From: Sphingopyxis sp.
GTDB lineage: Bacteria; Pseudomonadota; Alphaproteobacteria; Sphingomonadales; Sphingomonadaceae
DNA length: 64,000 nt
Direction: 5' to 3'
NCBI GenBank assembly: GCA_030145715.1
Contig: JAIXHQ010000005.1
Coordinates: 62,001-126,000 of the forward strand
Below are positions 52,089 to 60,700 of the stretch, one piece after another. The position numbers and the translations under genes were made by a program. The number at the start of each line of letters is the position of its first letter. Position 1 is the first letter of the stretch. Below the pieces are notes generated by a model. That model did not search any database. It was not told the DNA's origin and saw only the letters and a program-made list of their open reading frames with translations.

Positions 52089-52120
52089 GATGGATTGATG
52101 GTTATCGCCATCAATCCATC
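52089..52120 (+). promoter_or_regulatory. Perfect 13-bp hairpin in the 5' leader
   Basis: GATGGATTGATGG (52089-52101) and its exact complement (52108-52120) flank the 6-base loop TTATCG. It lies after the promoter and just before AGAGGAGG and the ATG at 52141, so it would be in the mRNA leader. It may be an attenuator, an mRNA-stability element or a second operator. Confidence 0.55.
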
Positions 52121-52140
52121 TCCCTGCAGAGGAGGTTCGG

Positions 52141-52338
52141 ATGCGATCTGATCACATGAAACTCGGCGTGATGCTCGATGGGATCGGTGGATCGCACTGG
52201 GGTCGGCGAAGGGCGCCTCTTGATCCGAACGCAGGCACCGACATCGACGCCCTTATCGCGGAGGCTCAAGGCGCGGAGGCGGCCAGGGCCGGGTTTCATT
52301 TCATTGCCGACACGCTCTCGCTCTGCGGGAGCGTCTGA
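52141..52338 (+). pseudogene. Truncated LLM-class flavin monooxygenase (N-terminal scrap)
   Basis: The 65-codon frame begins with a good ribosome site (AGAGGAGG) and reads MKLGVMLDGIGGSHWGRR, then DIDALIAEAQGAEAARAGFH and FIADTLSL. This is the first strand-helix-strand of the NtaA/SnaA-type luciferase-like monooxygenases, which are about 440 residues long. The remaining 370 or so residues are absent, and its stop overlaps the start of the acyl-CoA synthetase (TGATG). The best reading is an internal deletion that joined this gene's 5' end to its former neighbour. It may still serve as a coupling leader peptide. Confidence 0.75.
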
Positions 52339-53879
52339 TGTCGCTGCTTCAGGCAATGCGTCGGCATGCCCGGTTCCGGGCGCGCGAAGTCGCCATGATC
52401 GAGGGTGAGGCGCAGCACGACTGGCGCCGCTTCGAAGACCGCGTTCTGCGGCTCGCGGAGGGGCTGCGGTCGCTTGGCGTCGGGCAGGGGGACCGGGTGG
52501 GCATTCTCGCTCTGAACAGCCGGGCGTATCTGGAGGCCGAGTGCGCGATCTGGGCGGCAGGAGCCGTCATTGTGCCAATGAACATCCGGTGGTCGACGGC
52601 CGAGAATGGCTATGCGATCGAGGATTCCGACATTCGCGTCCTTTTTGCCGACCGCAATTTTCTGGCCGAGGCCGAATTGCTTCGGGCCGCCCGCGAAGAT
52701 CTTCTGATCGTCGGGATGGACGCCGAGGGCGCTGCCGGAGACTGTGTCAGTGAGCAATTGATCGAGGCGAGCAACCGTGCGCTGGACTATGAGCCGGCAT
52801 CCACGGACCTCGCGGGCATTTTTTACACCGGCGGCACCACCGGGCGCTCAAAGGGGGTGATGCTGTCGCATGGTGCGATGTGGATCAACTCGATCGGGGT
52901 CGCGATGGCGACCGGCATCGGCGAAGAAGATCGCCTGCTGCACGCGGCGCCGCTGTTTCATGTCGCCGGCGCCATCATGCTGCAGGCCGGCCTCATCAGC
53001 GGCAGCACGCACATATTCATGCCCCGCTTCGTCGCCGACCAACTGATCCGGGAAGTCGAGCAACAGCAGGTTACCAAGCTCCTCATCCTGCCAACGATGG
53101 TCCAGATGATGATGGACCATGAAACCTATACACCGGCGAAGCTGCAGTCGCTCAAAGGTCTGCTTTTCGGCGGCTCGCCCATGCCGGAGCCGATCCTCGC
53201 GAGGCTGAAAGAGGATCTGCCTCGGGTCTCGCTGGTCCACACCTACGGCCAGACGGAGATGGGACCGGCGATTTCGTTCCTTCATCCGCGCTGGCAGTAT
53301 GTCGGCAGTCCCAAAGGCCTGTCGGTGGGAACCCCTTTCACGACGGTGGAGGTCAAGCTGGTCGATGCGGACGGCCATCCGGTCGCCTTGGGCGAAATCG
53401 GGGAGATTTGGGCACGTGGGCCGGGGCAGATGACCGGCTATCTCAACAAGGCGGACGAGACTGCAAAGGCTATAACCGACGACGGATGGGTCCGGACCGG
53501 GGACATAGCCTATCAGGATGAGGACGGGTTTCTCTACATCTGCGATCGCGCCAAGGATATGATCATTACTGGCGGCGAGAATGTTTTTTCAGGCGAAGTC
53601 GAGAATGTGATCCTTCGTCACCCGGCCGTGCGCGAGGCCGCGGTCGTGGGAATCCCCGACAAGGAATATGGGGAGGCGGTCCATGCCGTTCTCGTGCTTC
53701 ACGAAGGCGCCGAGATCGAGCTTGAAGCCTTGCGGGACCATTGTCGGGCGGCGATCGCGCCGTACAAGAGCCCGCGCTCGCTGGAGGTTCGCGCGTCCCT
53801 GCCTCTGTCACCAGCCGGCAAGATACTGAAACGCGATTTGCGCGCACCTTTCTGGGAAAACCGCACCACCTCTGTATAG
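52338..53879 (+). CDS. Acyl-CoA synthetase (AMP-dependent ligase)
   Basis: A 513-residue ANL-family enzyme. Core motifs are YTGGTTGRSKGVMLSH (P-loop-like), TYGQTEMGP, DDGWVRTGDIAY (ribose-binding Asp), and the hinge DRAKDMIITGGENVFSGEVE. The catalytic Lys is in LSPAGKILKRDLR. It activates a carboxylate with ATP and CoA, most likely a medium-chain or aryl acid product of the island's pathway, feeding beta-oxidation. The start overlaps the stop of the LLM scrap, so translation is coupled to it. Confidence 0.92.
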   Translation: MSLLQAMRRHARFRAREVAMIEGEAQHDWRRFEDRVLRLAEGLRSLGVGQGDRVGILALNSRAYLEAECAIWAAGAVIVPMNIRWSTAENGYAIEDSDIRVLFADRNFLAEAELLRAAREDLLIVGMDAEGAAGDCVSEQLIEASNRALDYEPASTDLAGIFYTGGTTGRSKGVMLSHGAMWINSIGVAMATGIGEEDRLLHAAPLFHVAGAIMLQAGLISGSTHIFMPRFVADQLIREVEQQQVTKLLILPTMVQMMMDHETYTPAKLQSLKGLLFGGSPMPEPILARLKEDLPRVSLVHTYGQTEMGPAISFLHPRWQYVGSPKGLSVGTPFTTVEVKLVDADGHPVALGEIGEIWARGPGQMTGYLNKADETAKAITDDGWVRTGDIAYQDEDGFLYICDRAKDMIITGGENVFSGEVENVILRHPAVREAAVVGIPDKEYGEAVHAVLVLHEGAEIELEALRDHCRAAIAPYKSPRSLEVRASLPLSPAGKILKRDLRAPFWENRTTSV

Positions 53880-53994
53880 GCTGGTGCAGATTCGTCGCAT
53901 TGCTGCGGCCTCGATTCACCTGTCCGCCGTCAGCGCCAATGGCACAGATTTGAGGTTGTGAAGTAAGGCGGGGCAACCCGAATTCCGAAATCGC

Positions 53995-54153
53995 TTAGCC
54001 GTGGGCCCATGAGGGCGCCCTCGCTACCGCTTCAACCAAGCCAGCGGGCGGCCCTTCCCAACTTTCCGCCAGCCCGAGCAGCGAAGGATCACAGTTGAGA
54101 GATCCGTCACTGACATATTCCGCAAGCGCGATCACATCCCTTATGGTGGACAT
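53995..54153 (-). CDS. Small hypothetical ORF downstream of MuB-like remnant
   Basis: The minus-strand frame MSTIRDVIALAEYVSDGSLN runs 52 codons and has protein-like composition. It could start at 54171 instead. It overlaps the end of the 82-residue ORF before it by about 47 bp in another frame, as in compact phage early regions. No family is recognised and no ribosome site is strong, so it may not be expressed. Upstream of it, 53880-53994 holds nothing I can identify. Confidence 0.35.
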   Translation of the reverse strand: MSTIRDVIALAEYVSDGSLNCDPSLLGLAESWEGPPAGLVEAVARAPSWAHG

Positions 54154-54355
54154 GCCGTCCGGCGGGAGCATCTCGCGTAAGGGTGTCCTCCTGTCCGGAT
54201 GAAGCGGTCGGCACCGGCTCCAGCGCCACGAAGGCGCAGGCCGCAACCCAAAGGATGGCGGCGAAGGCGAACGCCGCCGCGACCTCGGCGAGCGCGGCCT
54301 TGCGGATCCGGCCCATGCACAGCGCCGCGACGACGCGATCGATCTGCGCGCGCAT
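54107..54355 (-). CDS. Small membrane protein of phage-like remnant
   Basis: An 82-residue product beginning MRAQIDRVVAALCMGRIRK with one clear transmembrane helix (VAAAFAFAAILWVAACAFVA) and a His/Cys-containing tail (HVHHKGCDRACGICQ). Its ATG overlaps the stop of the MuB-like fragment by one base (TGATG), a sign of coupling. Function unknown; it is probably an accessory early gene of a Mu-like element. Confidence 0.5.
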   Translation of the reverse strand: MRAQIDRVVAALCMGRIRKAALAEVAAAFAFAAILWVAACAFVALEPVPTASSGQEDTLTRDAPAGRHVHHKGCDRACGICQ

Positions 54356-54717
54356 CACAGCACACCTGCCTTGACGTTCCGCTGGCGGGCGGCATCGCGC
54401 AGATGCGCCAGCGTCAGCCTCCTGTCGGTGCCGAGCGCGGCCATCAGGGCTATCTTGATCGTGTGGGTGACCTCGCGCAGCGCACCGGGCATCGCACCGA
54501 CCTTGGCGAGGAAGGCGCGCTGGTCGGCTTCCTCGATCCGCCACGCGTCGAGCAGCGCGTCCATGTTGCCAGCCATCGGCACCGCCTGCACATGGCGGAT
54601 CGAGAAGCGCGAGGCGATTTGGGCAAGCGCGCTCTTGCGGCTGTCGATCTGGCCAACGGTGGTTTCGTTGCCCATGAGGGCAATTCCGACCTTCGTCTGT
54701 CGGCGCGCCCCTTCCGG
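54355..54717 (-). pseudogene. MuB-like DNA transposition ATPase, C-terminal remnant
   Basis: The minus-strand frame is closed upstream by TGA TAG, then reads TKVGIALMGNETTVGQ (sensor I-like strand of AAA+ transposition proteins), SALAQIASRFSIRHV and a helical C-terminal domain REVTHTIKIALMAALGTDRR. The N-terminal half with Walker A and B is missing. This matches the MuB/TniB-type ATPase of Mu-like transposing phages, here reduced to its last 120 codons. Confidence 0.6.
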
Positions 54718-54875
54718 CTATCACGCCCGTCGCGCCGCGCCCCGAAAGCCCGCAGGCCGCCGACACCGCATGGAACAGTTACCAGCAACTGTTGTGGCGG
54801 CGGGTCATGGCGCGCCGGCCCGATGGTCTGCGCCTGTCCGGCGAGGCGACGCTGCGTTTCACGCTCGATGCGAAC
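54711..54875 (+). pseudogene. TonB C-terminal domain fragment
   Basis: The plus-strand frame shows a Pro-rich stretch (TPVAPRPESPQAADTAW), then YQQLLWRRVMARRPDGLRLS and GEATLRFTLDAN. This is the start of the energy-transducer TonB C-terminal fold, after which the reading no longer fits. It has neither the N-terminal anchor nor the end of the domain. It lies beside a TonB-dependent receptor, so a once-local tonB gene is likely. Confidence 0.5.
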
Positions 54876-54988
54876 CAACGAAGCACGGTCGGGGCTTCCG
54901 GCCTCGCCAACTGCGTTGGCCGAAATGGCATTGCCCCCTCGCCTCATGGGACGCGAGGGGGTGATCAGCACTATATTCGCGTGGCCGC

Positions 54989-57466
54989 TCAGAAGCGGAA
55001 CTTCACGCCCATTGCGTATGTGGCCGGGGCGCCGACGAGGCGCGAGGGGCCGTTGAGTTCGGGGAAATACACCGCGTCGGTGATGTTCCGGCCCATCGCA
55101 TAGATCGACCAACCGTTGGGCGATTCCAGGTCGATGCGCGCATTAAGCAACGTATAGGACGGCGAGACATTCCCCGGAACCGCGTTCAGGCGGTTGGACT
55201 CCTTGTCGTGGAACGCGATGTTCGCCCGGCTCGTCAGCGACCAGCCGCCGCCCCAACGGAAACCATGGACGAGGCCGACCCGTGCCGTCCACTTCGGCGC
55301 GCCGGGAAGCGGATCGCCGACGGTTGCCAGCACGTCTGCAATACGACGCGAGTTGAACTCGGTGATCTTCGAGTCGAGATAGGTCGCCGAGGCATCGAAA
55401 TCGAGCTGGTGACCGCCGCTCTTGATCAGCCGCAGGTCGATTGCACCTTCCACGCCGCGCGTGCGCGCCTTGCCGACATTGGTCCGGCCGTTGGTATCGT
55501 TGGCGAGACGCGTTGTGGCCTGCAGGTTGCTGAAGTCATTGGCGAAAGCGTCGAGCGAGACACGAAGCGGCCCCTTGAGGTAGCGTATGCCGGCCTCATA
55601 GGCCCATACCGTCTCGGACGCGAACGGCTCGGTCTCCTCGAGCGTCATGATCGAGGTGCCGTCGAACCCGCCCGAGCGATAGCCGCGCGCAGCCGATGCG
55701 AAGACGTTCAACTCATCATTGATGAACCACTGGATGCCGGCCCGGCCGGAGACATCGTCATCCTTGAACTGCTTGTCCCAGCTGAAGTTCGGCGTGGTCG
55801 CGAAGAAGGCGGTATAGTTGGTGATGCCCCATGGGTTGAGATCGACGTTGCGACCCTTGGAGTCCGTCTGGTCACGCGTGTAACGGAGTCCGCCGCTCAG
55901 CTTGACCTTGGGCAGGATCTCATAATCGACCTGACCGAACAATGCGGCACTGCGGCGGCGCTGGCTGTGGATGTTCTGATAGATCGTGCGGGCGGCCCAG
56001 CTCGTCCAGTCGCTGCTGAAGTCGATCTCGTCGCTCATGTAGAAGCCGCCGACCACCCAGTTGAACTGGCCCTGCTGCTCATTGCGCAGGCGTAGTTCCA
56101 TCGATGTCTGGCTCAGCTTCTCGTCGAACAGATATTCATACTGCGGATAGGGCGTGCCGTCGCCATTGCCGCCTACCTTTCGCGTGCTCGACTGCGCGCC
56201 GACTACGAGATCAAGCCGCACGCTATCGGTCAGAAGATGGGAAAGACTCGCCGAAGTCCCCTTGATGTCGATCCTCTGGTCGTAATATTTGCTGGAATAG
56301 AAGGTGTAGGGATCGTCATTTTCGCCGGCATTGAGGACCGTATTGTCCCGCGCGTTGCTCAGCCGGTCATATTGACGCGCATCGCCCCGATCGCGACTGG
56401 CGAAGGCCTTGAGCGTGAGCGTCGTGTCGGGCGTGAAGTCGATTTCCACGGTGCCGCGCGCGGCGAACAGGTCCTTGTCGCCAAAGCCCTTGCGCGGCCC
56501 GGGATCGCTGATCGCCGGCACCTGGGCCTGCACCACGCCGCCAACGCTAAGCCGCGCGCCGGCAAGCTTGCCGGCACCCGCACCATTCATGAAGCCACCG
56601 CCCTGATCGGTCATCACCGCCAGGCGGACGCGGACCTTGTCCGAGACCGGGCCACCTGCCGCCGCCTCGAAGCGCAGGTTTTCATAGCTGCCATAACGCG
56701 CATCGGCATAGCCGCTGAACGTATCGCCGCCACCGCGGGTGATGGCGTTGATGACGCCTGCCGTAGTGTTACGGCCGTAGAGCGTGCCTTGCGGACCGCG
56801 CAGCACCTCAATGCGCTCCACATCGAACAGCGGCATGCCAAGATAGGCATTTGAGCTTTGATAGACGCCATCGACGTGCAGGGCGACCGACGGGCTGCCG
56901 TTGGGCTTGTAATCGTCCGCGCCACCGATGCCGCGAATACTCAGCAGGCCATAGCCTTCGCCGCCAAAGGCGTAGTTGATCGACAGGCCCGGCACTTCGT
57001 CAACGAGGCTGGCGAAATCGACGATGCGCCGTTTTTCGACCTCGTCAGCGGACACGACCGTAATGGCCTGCGGCACGCGTGACAGGCCCTCCTCGCGCTT
57101 CTGGGCGGTGACGACGATGTCGGTGCTGTCCGTTTCGTGGCTTTCGGAACGCGGAACCGATGGACGTTGCTTCGCCGCTGCGAGCGAAATCATGTTCGGC
57201 CCCTCGAAGGCGATGGAAAGATCGCGGCCGCTGATCAGCCTGCGGATCGCCTCGCCGCGCGTGAAGCGGCCTTTGAGCGCGGCCGCGCGGCGCCCGGTGA
57301 CGCTGTCATAGGGAAAGACCATCTGCACCCCGGCCTGACGACCGAATTCATTGAGTGCCGCGGCAAGATCCTGTTCGGGAATATCGAAGCCGATTGTGCG
57401 CTCGCTCGCCGCCTGAGCCGGCGCAGCGATCAGCAGCATTGGCAATGCGACCGAAGAAAGTTTCAT
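54989..57466 (-). CDS. TonB-dependent receptor with STN signalling domain
   Basis: An 825-residue outer-membrane receptor. After the signal peptide (MKLSSVALPMLLIAAPAQA) comes an STN domain of about 70 residues (FDIPEQDLAAALNEFGRQAG), then a TonB box DIVVTAQKR, plug (LLSIRGIGGADDY, ERIEVLRGPQGTLYGRNTT) and barrel ending GVKFRF. The STN domain is the part that signals to a FecR antisigma factor. Start ATG 57466 follows GGAGGG. It is downstream of fecR and the ECF sigma gene in one leftward unit, the standard surface-signalling order reversed in position (sigma-FecR-receptor). The ligand is unknown. Confidence 0.93.
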   Translation of the reverse strand: MKLSSVALPMLLIAAPAQAASERTIGFDIPEQDLAAALNEFGRQAGVQMVFPYDSVTGRRAAALKGRFTRGEAIRRLISGRDLSIAFEGPNMISLAAAKQRPSVPRSESHETDSTDIVVTAQKREEGLSRVPQAITVVSADEVEKRRIVDFASLVDEVPGLSINYAFGGEGYGLLSIRGIGGADDYKPNGSPSVALHVDGVYQSSNAYLGMPLFDVERIEVLRGPQGTLYGRNTTAGVINAITRGGGDTFSGYADARYGSYENLRFEAAAGGPVSDKVRVRLAVMTDQGGGFMNGAGAGKLAGARLSVGGVVQAQVPAISDPGPRKGFGDKDLFAARGTVEIDFTPDTTLTLKAFASRDRGDARQYDRLSNARDNTVLNAGENDDPYTFYSSKYYDQRIDIKGTSASLSHLLTDSVRLDLVVGAQSSTRKVGGNGDGTPYPQYEYLFDEKLSQTSMELRLRNEQQGQFNWVVGGFYMSDEIDFSSDWTSWAARTIYQNIHSQRRRSAALFGQVDYEILPKVKLSGGLRYTRDQTDSKGRNVDLNPWGITNYTAFFATTPNFSWDKQFKDDDVSGRAGIQWFINDELNVFASAARGYRSGGFDGTSIMTLEETEPFASETVWAYEAGIRYLKGPLRVSLDAFANDFSNLQATTRLANDTNGRTNVGKARTRGVEGAIDLRLIKSGGHQLDFDASATYLDSKITEFNSRRIADVLATVGDPLPGAPKWTARVGLVHGFRWGGGWSLTSRANIAFHDKESNRLNAVPGNVSPSYTLLNARIDLESPNGWSIYAMGRNITDAVYFPELNGPSRLVGAPATYAMGVKFRF

Positions 57467-57549
57467 TCTATAGCCCTCCGAAAAATACGCTCTCGGAAGG
57501 TAAGGATGGGCAGGAGACCGCGCGCCTCTATTGCAGTGCAAAATAAATC

Positions 57550-58491
57550 TCAGATCGCAGTTAGCGCGATGACCCCACTCTGCGTTCGGGTCGCTTTGAT
57601 GCCGAATGAAGCGCGCAGCGCGACGAGCAGATCCTTTGGATCGGTCGAGGTGAACCGGCCGCCAAGCCGGACGCGCGACAGGCTGGAATCTGCGACGACG
57701 ATTTTATGCTCCAGATAGCGGTTGAACTCGGCCACCACGAAATCAAGGCTTTCGCCCTCGAACACCAATTGCCCGTTCTGCCAGCCCCGCGCGCGCTCGA
57801 TGGCTATGGTGTCGGCCGGTTTGACCGACACGGTCGCCCCCACGACCTGCGCGATCGAGCCTGCGGTGACGACGGCCTCCGGCCGCCTGCTCGAAGGAAT
57901 GGTCGCGCGCCCGGAGAGCACGAGAAGCCCGGCGGTCTCGGTGTGGCGGCGCGCGTTGAACATGCCGGCGCCCAGGCGAAAGCTCCGGCTGCCGCCATCG
58001 AGCGTGAGCGCCCGGCGCGCCTGCTGGGGTACGACGATGCCGATTTCGCCTTCCTCCAGCCATATCGTGCCCGCGCCGTCCGCAAAGCGCCAACTGATGC
58101 GGGTGGCGGTGTTGAGGTAGACGCGCGTGCCATCCTCCAGCGTGACCGTGCGCCGCTCACCGACGGCGGTGGACGATGTTTCGCGAGCGGTCGCCTGTAT
58201 GGCGACGACCGATCCGACAAGGGCGCCGACGCCCGCCAGTCCTCCCCCGCGCAACAGCATACGGCGATTGAACCGCGGGACAGACGTTGCGGATCGTTGG
58301 ACGTCGCGCATCACACGCAGCCGACCAACCTGCTGATAGGCGTCTGCAACCTGCGCGAAGGCAACGGCATGTCGTGGATCGGCGGCACGCCAGGCTTCGA
58401 AGGCATCGGGAGCGACCGATCCGGTGTCCAGTCCCGCCAGCCAGCCGGCGGCCTCTTCCATCAGTTCCTTTGATGTTGGTGGCGTCGCCAT
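57550..58491 (-). CDS. FecR-type antisigma/signal transducer
   Basis: A 313-residue protein with a cytoplasmic N-terminal DUF4880 domain (EEAAGWLAGLDTGSVAPDAFEAW). A transmembrane helix at about residues 80-100 (GLAGVGALVGSVVAIQA) and a periplasmic FecR domain follow (VGERRTVTLEDGTRVYLNTA, LEEGEI). A C-terminal STN-like portion ends the protein (LDFVVAEFNRYLEHKIVV). It would hold or activate the ECF sigma factor in response to the STN receptor. The gene overlaps the sigma gene by 31 bp. Confidence 0.92.
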   Translation of the reverse strand: MATPPTSKELMEEAAGWLAGLDTGSVAPDAFEAWRAADPRHAVAFAQVADAYQQVGRLRVMRDVQRSATSVPRFNRRMLLRGGGLAGVGALVGSVVAIQATARETSSTAVGERRTVTLEDGTRVYLNTATRISWRFADGAGTIWLEEGEIGIVVPQQARRALTLDGGSRSFRLGAGMFNARRHTETAGLLVLSGRATIPSSRRPEAVVTAGSIAQVVGATVSVKPADTIAIERARGWQNGQLVFEGESLDFVVAEFNRYLEHKIVVADSSLSRVRLGGRFTSTDPKDLLVALRASFGIKATRTQSGVIALTAI

Positions 58492-59036
58492 AGGGTTGAA
58501 ACGGTCACTCCTTCGTCCGGTGTCGGGGTCTCTTGCAACGCGGAGGCCAGCATGGCCAGCCCCTTTGCAAGATGCTTCTCCACCGTAGAGATGGATAAGC
58601 CAAGCCGCACCGCTATGTCTTTTGGCGGCATCCCCTCGATCCGCCGCAATTTTACGACGGCGCGCTGCTGCTGCGGCAGCATGTCGAGCAGCGCCATCAG
58701 TCGGCCAAGCTCGATCGTTCCGGAAAGGACGGCGAACTGGTCCGGGGCCGCATCGGCAATCTCCAGCGCCCCAAGGTCGGCCAGATGTTCGATCCGCACG
58801 ATCGCGGCGCGGCGATGACGTTCAAAGGCGAGGTTGCGGATGATCGTGAGCACGAAGCCCCGTGCATTGGCAATCTCGCGATGGTGGGACGCATCGATCG
58901 CGCGTGCATAGGCCTCCTGGACGAGATCTTCCGCCTCGCCGGGCGAAACCAGTCTTGTCGCATGCCGCCGGAAGACGGCTCGGTGCGGAAGCACCTCGTC
59001 GATAAACCAGCGGTCAACGTCACGGAGCCAAGCCAC
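58461..59036 (-). CDS. ECF sigma factor, FecI-like
   Basis: A 191-residue sigma-70 family member. Region 2 is VSPGEAEDLVQEAYARAID with NARGFVLTIIRNLAFERHRR, and region 4 is MLPQQQRAVVKLRRIEGM with DIAVRLGLSISTVEKHLAKG. Start is GTG 59036 after AGGGGTGG. With FecR and the STN receptor it forms a three-part surface-signalling system. Possible targets include the receptor itself and the divergent phosphatase gene. Confidence 0.93.
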   Translation of the reverse strand: MAWLRDVDRWFIDEVLPHRAVFRRHATRLVSPGEAEDLVQEAYARAIDASHHREIANARGFVLTIIRNLAFERHRRAAIVRIEHLADLGALEIADAAPDQFAVLSGTIELGRLMALLDMLPQQQRAVVKLRRIEGMPPKDIAVRLGLSISTVEKHLAKGLAMLASALQETPTPDEGVTVSTLWRRHQHQRN

Positions 59037-59149
59037 GCGCCACCCCTCTTATAGCCTGAGGCCGCCGGGTACGCGCCGTGCATGACAAATCGGGGACAGG
59101 GGCAGGATGCGGTCGCGAAACTGTCGCACATGGTCCATAGACGCGCGCC

Positions 59150-60700
59150 ATGCAGGACCATCATTGGCATCGTCGCGCCGTGCTCGCCGCCATGGCCGCG
59201 CTCGCTGCGCGCCCGACCCATCTGCTTGCCGCCGGGACGGCCGCGACAGCCGACCCCTTCGCTCTCGGCGTCGCCAGCGGTGATCCGGCATCCGATGGCT
59301 TCGTGCTGTGGACGCGGCTGGTCGGTCCGGGAGCCGCCCCTCTGCAGGACGGCGCTGTGCCCGTTCGGTTCGAGGTCGCCGAGGATGAGGGCTTTCAGCG
59401 CATCGTCCGATCAGGCACGCAAAAAGCCGTGCAGGATCATGCCCACGCCGTGCATGTCGAGGTCGCGGGCCTGCGTCCGGGGCGCCGCTATTGGTATCGA
59501 TTTCACGCCCTTGGCGCGACCAGCGCGATCGGGCGAACCTCCACCACGCCCGTGCGCGCGGACCGGATGCGCGTCGCGCTCACGTCCTGCCAGCATTGGG
59601 AACAGGGCTGGTTTGGCGCCTACCGCGACATCATCGACGCCGCGCCCGATCTCGTCCTCCAGGTCGGCGACTATATTTACGAACAATCCTATCCCGATCA
59701 GCCCGCGGTACGGCGCTTCGGCGCACCCGATCCGGTCGATCTCGACGGCTACCGTGCGCGCTATGCCCTTTATCGTACCGACCGCGATCTGCAGGAAGCG
59801 CATCGGCTGCTGCCCTGGGTTGTGACCTGGGACGATCATGAGGTGCTGAACGACTATGCGGCGCTCGCCAATCGGGAAGGCCTGCCGCCTGCCATCTTCG
59901 CCGCCCGGCGTGCCGCCGCCTATCAGGCCTATTTCGAACATATGCCGATCCGGCCCAGCCTGTGGCGGGGGCGAAGCAGCCCCCGGCTCTATCGCGGTAT
60001 CGACTGGGGCGATCTCGCGTCGCTCTCCGTCCTCGACACGCGGCAATATCGTTCCACGCCGCCCTGCGCCGCGCCGAATATGGCCCGCAACGTCCGGCTG
60101 GATGGGTGCGCGGTACGCCACCTGCCCGGTCGCACGATGCTGGGAAATGCGCAGGAAAGCTGGCTTTCGACACGGCTGAAGCAGGAGGTGCGGCCGTGGA
60201 GCCTGATCGCTCAAGGCGTGTTTTTCGCGCCGCTCGCGCTCGATGGGTCGGGCGAGGCGGTGTTCAGCGATCAATGGGACGGCTATACCGCCAACCGCGA
60301 CCGTCTGCTCGGCCAATTGGCGAGTCCCTCGGTCCGCAACGCCGCGATCCTCAGCGGGGACGTCCACAGTTTCTGGATCAACGACCTCGCCATTGCCAAG
60401 GGCACCCCGCCCGTCGCCACCGAAATCGTGACATCCGCACTGGCTGCGCAGTCGCCGCCATCGGGGCGGTTCGGCGACGTGCGCACTAACAATCCGCACA
60501 TTCGGTTCAGCAACGTTCAAAACACCGGCTATGCTCTGATCGATCTCGATCGGGCGCGCATGACGACCGACCTGCGCGCGATCGACGCAACGGAGCAGGC
60601 TGGCCGCGTCCGAACTATCGCCCGCGTCGAAAAGCGCGCAGGCAGCCCGCAGATCGAAATAGAGGCCGCTTCGGGCGGGCCTGACACGGATCCCATATGA
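59150..60700 (+). CDS. phoD: PhoD-family alkaline phosphatase/phosphodiesterase
   Basis: A 516-residue metallophosphoesterase. The N-terminus carries a Tat-like signal (HRRAVLAAMAALAAR, cleavage after LLAA). The PhoD N-domain has LGVASGDPASDGFVLWTRL. The catalytic core has LTSCQHWEQGW, LQVGDYIYEQ, VVTWDDHEVLNDY and AILSGDVHSFWIND, which bind Fe3+ and Ca2+ in characterised members. It would release phosphate from phosphodiesters in the periplasm or outside. It is divergent from the ECF sigma gene with 113 bp between, suggesting co-regulation. Confidence 0.92.
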   Translation: MQDHHWHRRAVLAAMAALAARPTHLLAAGTAATADPFALGVASGDPASDGFVLWTRLVGPGAAPLQDGAVPVRFEVAEDEGFQRIVRSGTQKAVQDHAHAVHVEVAGLRPGRRYWYRFHALGATSAIGRTSTTPVRADRMRVALTSCQHWEQGWFGAYRDIIDAAPDLVLQVGDYIYEQSYPDQPAVRRFGAPDPVDLDGYRARYALYRTDRDLQEAHRLLPWVVTWDDHEVLNDYAALANREGLPPAIFAARRAAAYQAYFEHMPIRPSLWRGRSSPRLYRGIDWGDLASLSVLDTRQYRSTPPCAAPNMARNVRLDGCAVRHLPGRTMLGNAQESWLSTRLKQEVRPWSLIAQGVFFAPLALDGSGEAVFSDQWDGYTANRDRLLGQLASPSVRNAAILSGDVHSFWINDLAIAKGTPPVATEIVTSALAAQSPPSGRFGDVRTNNPHIRFSNVQNTGYALIDLDRARMTTDLRAIDATEQAGRVRTIARVEKRAGSPQIEIEAASGGPDTDPI

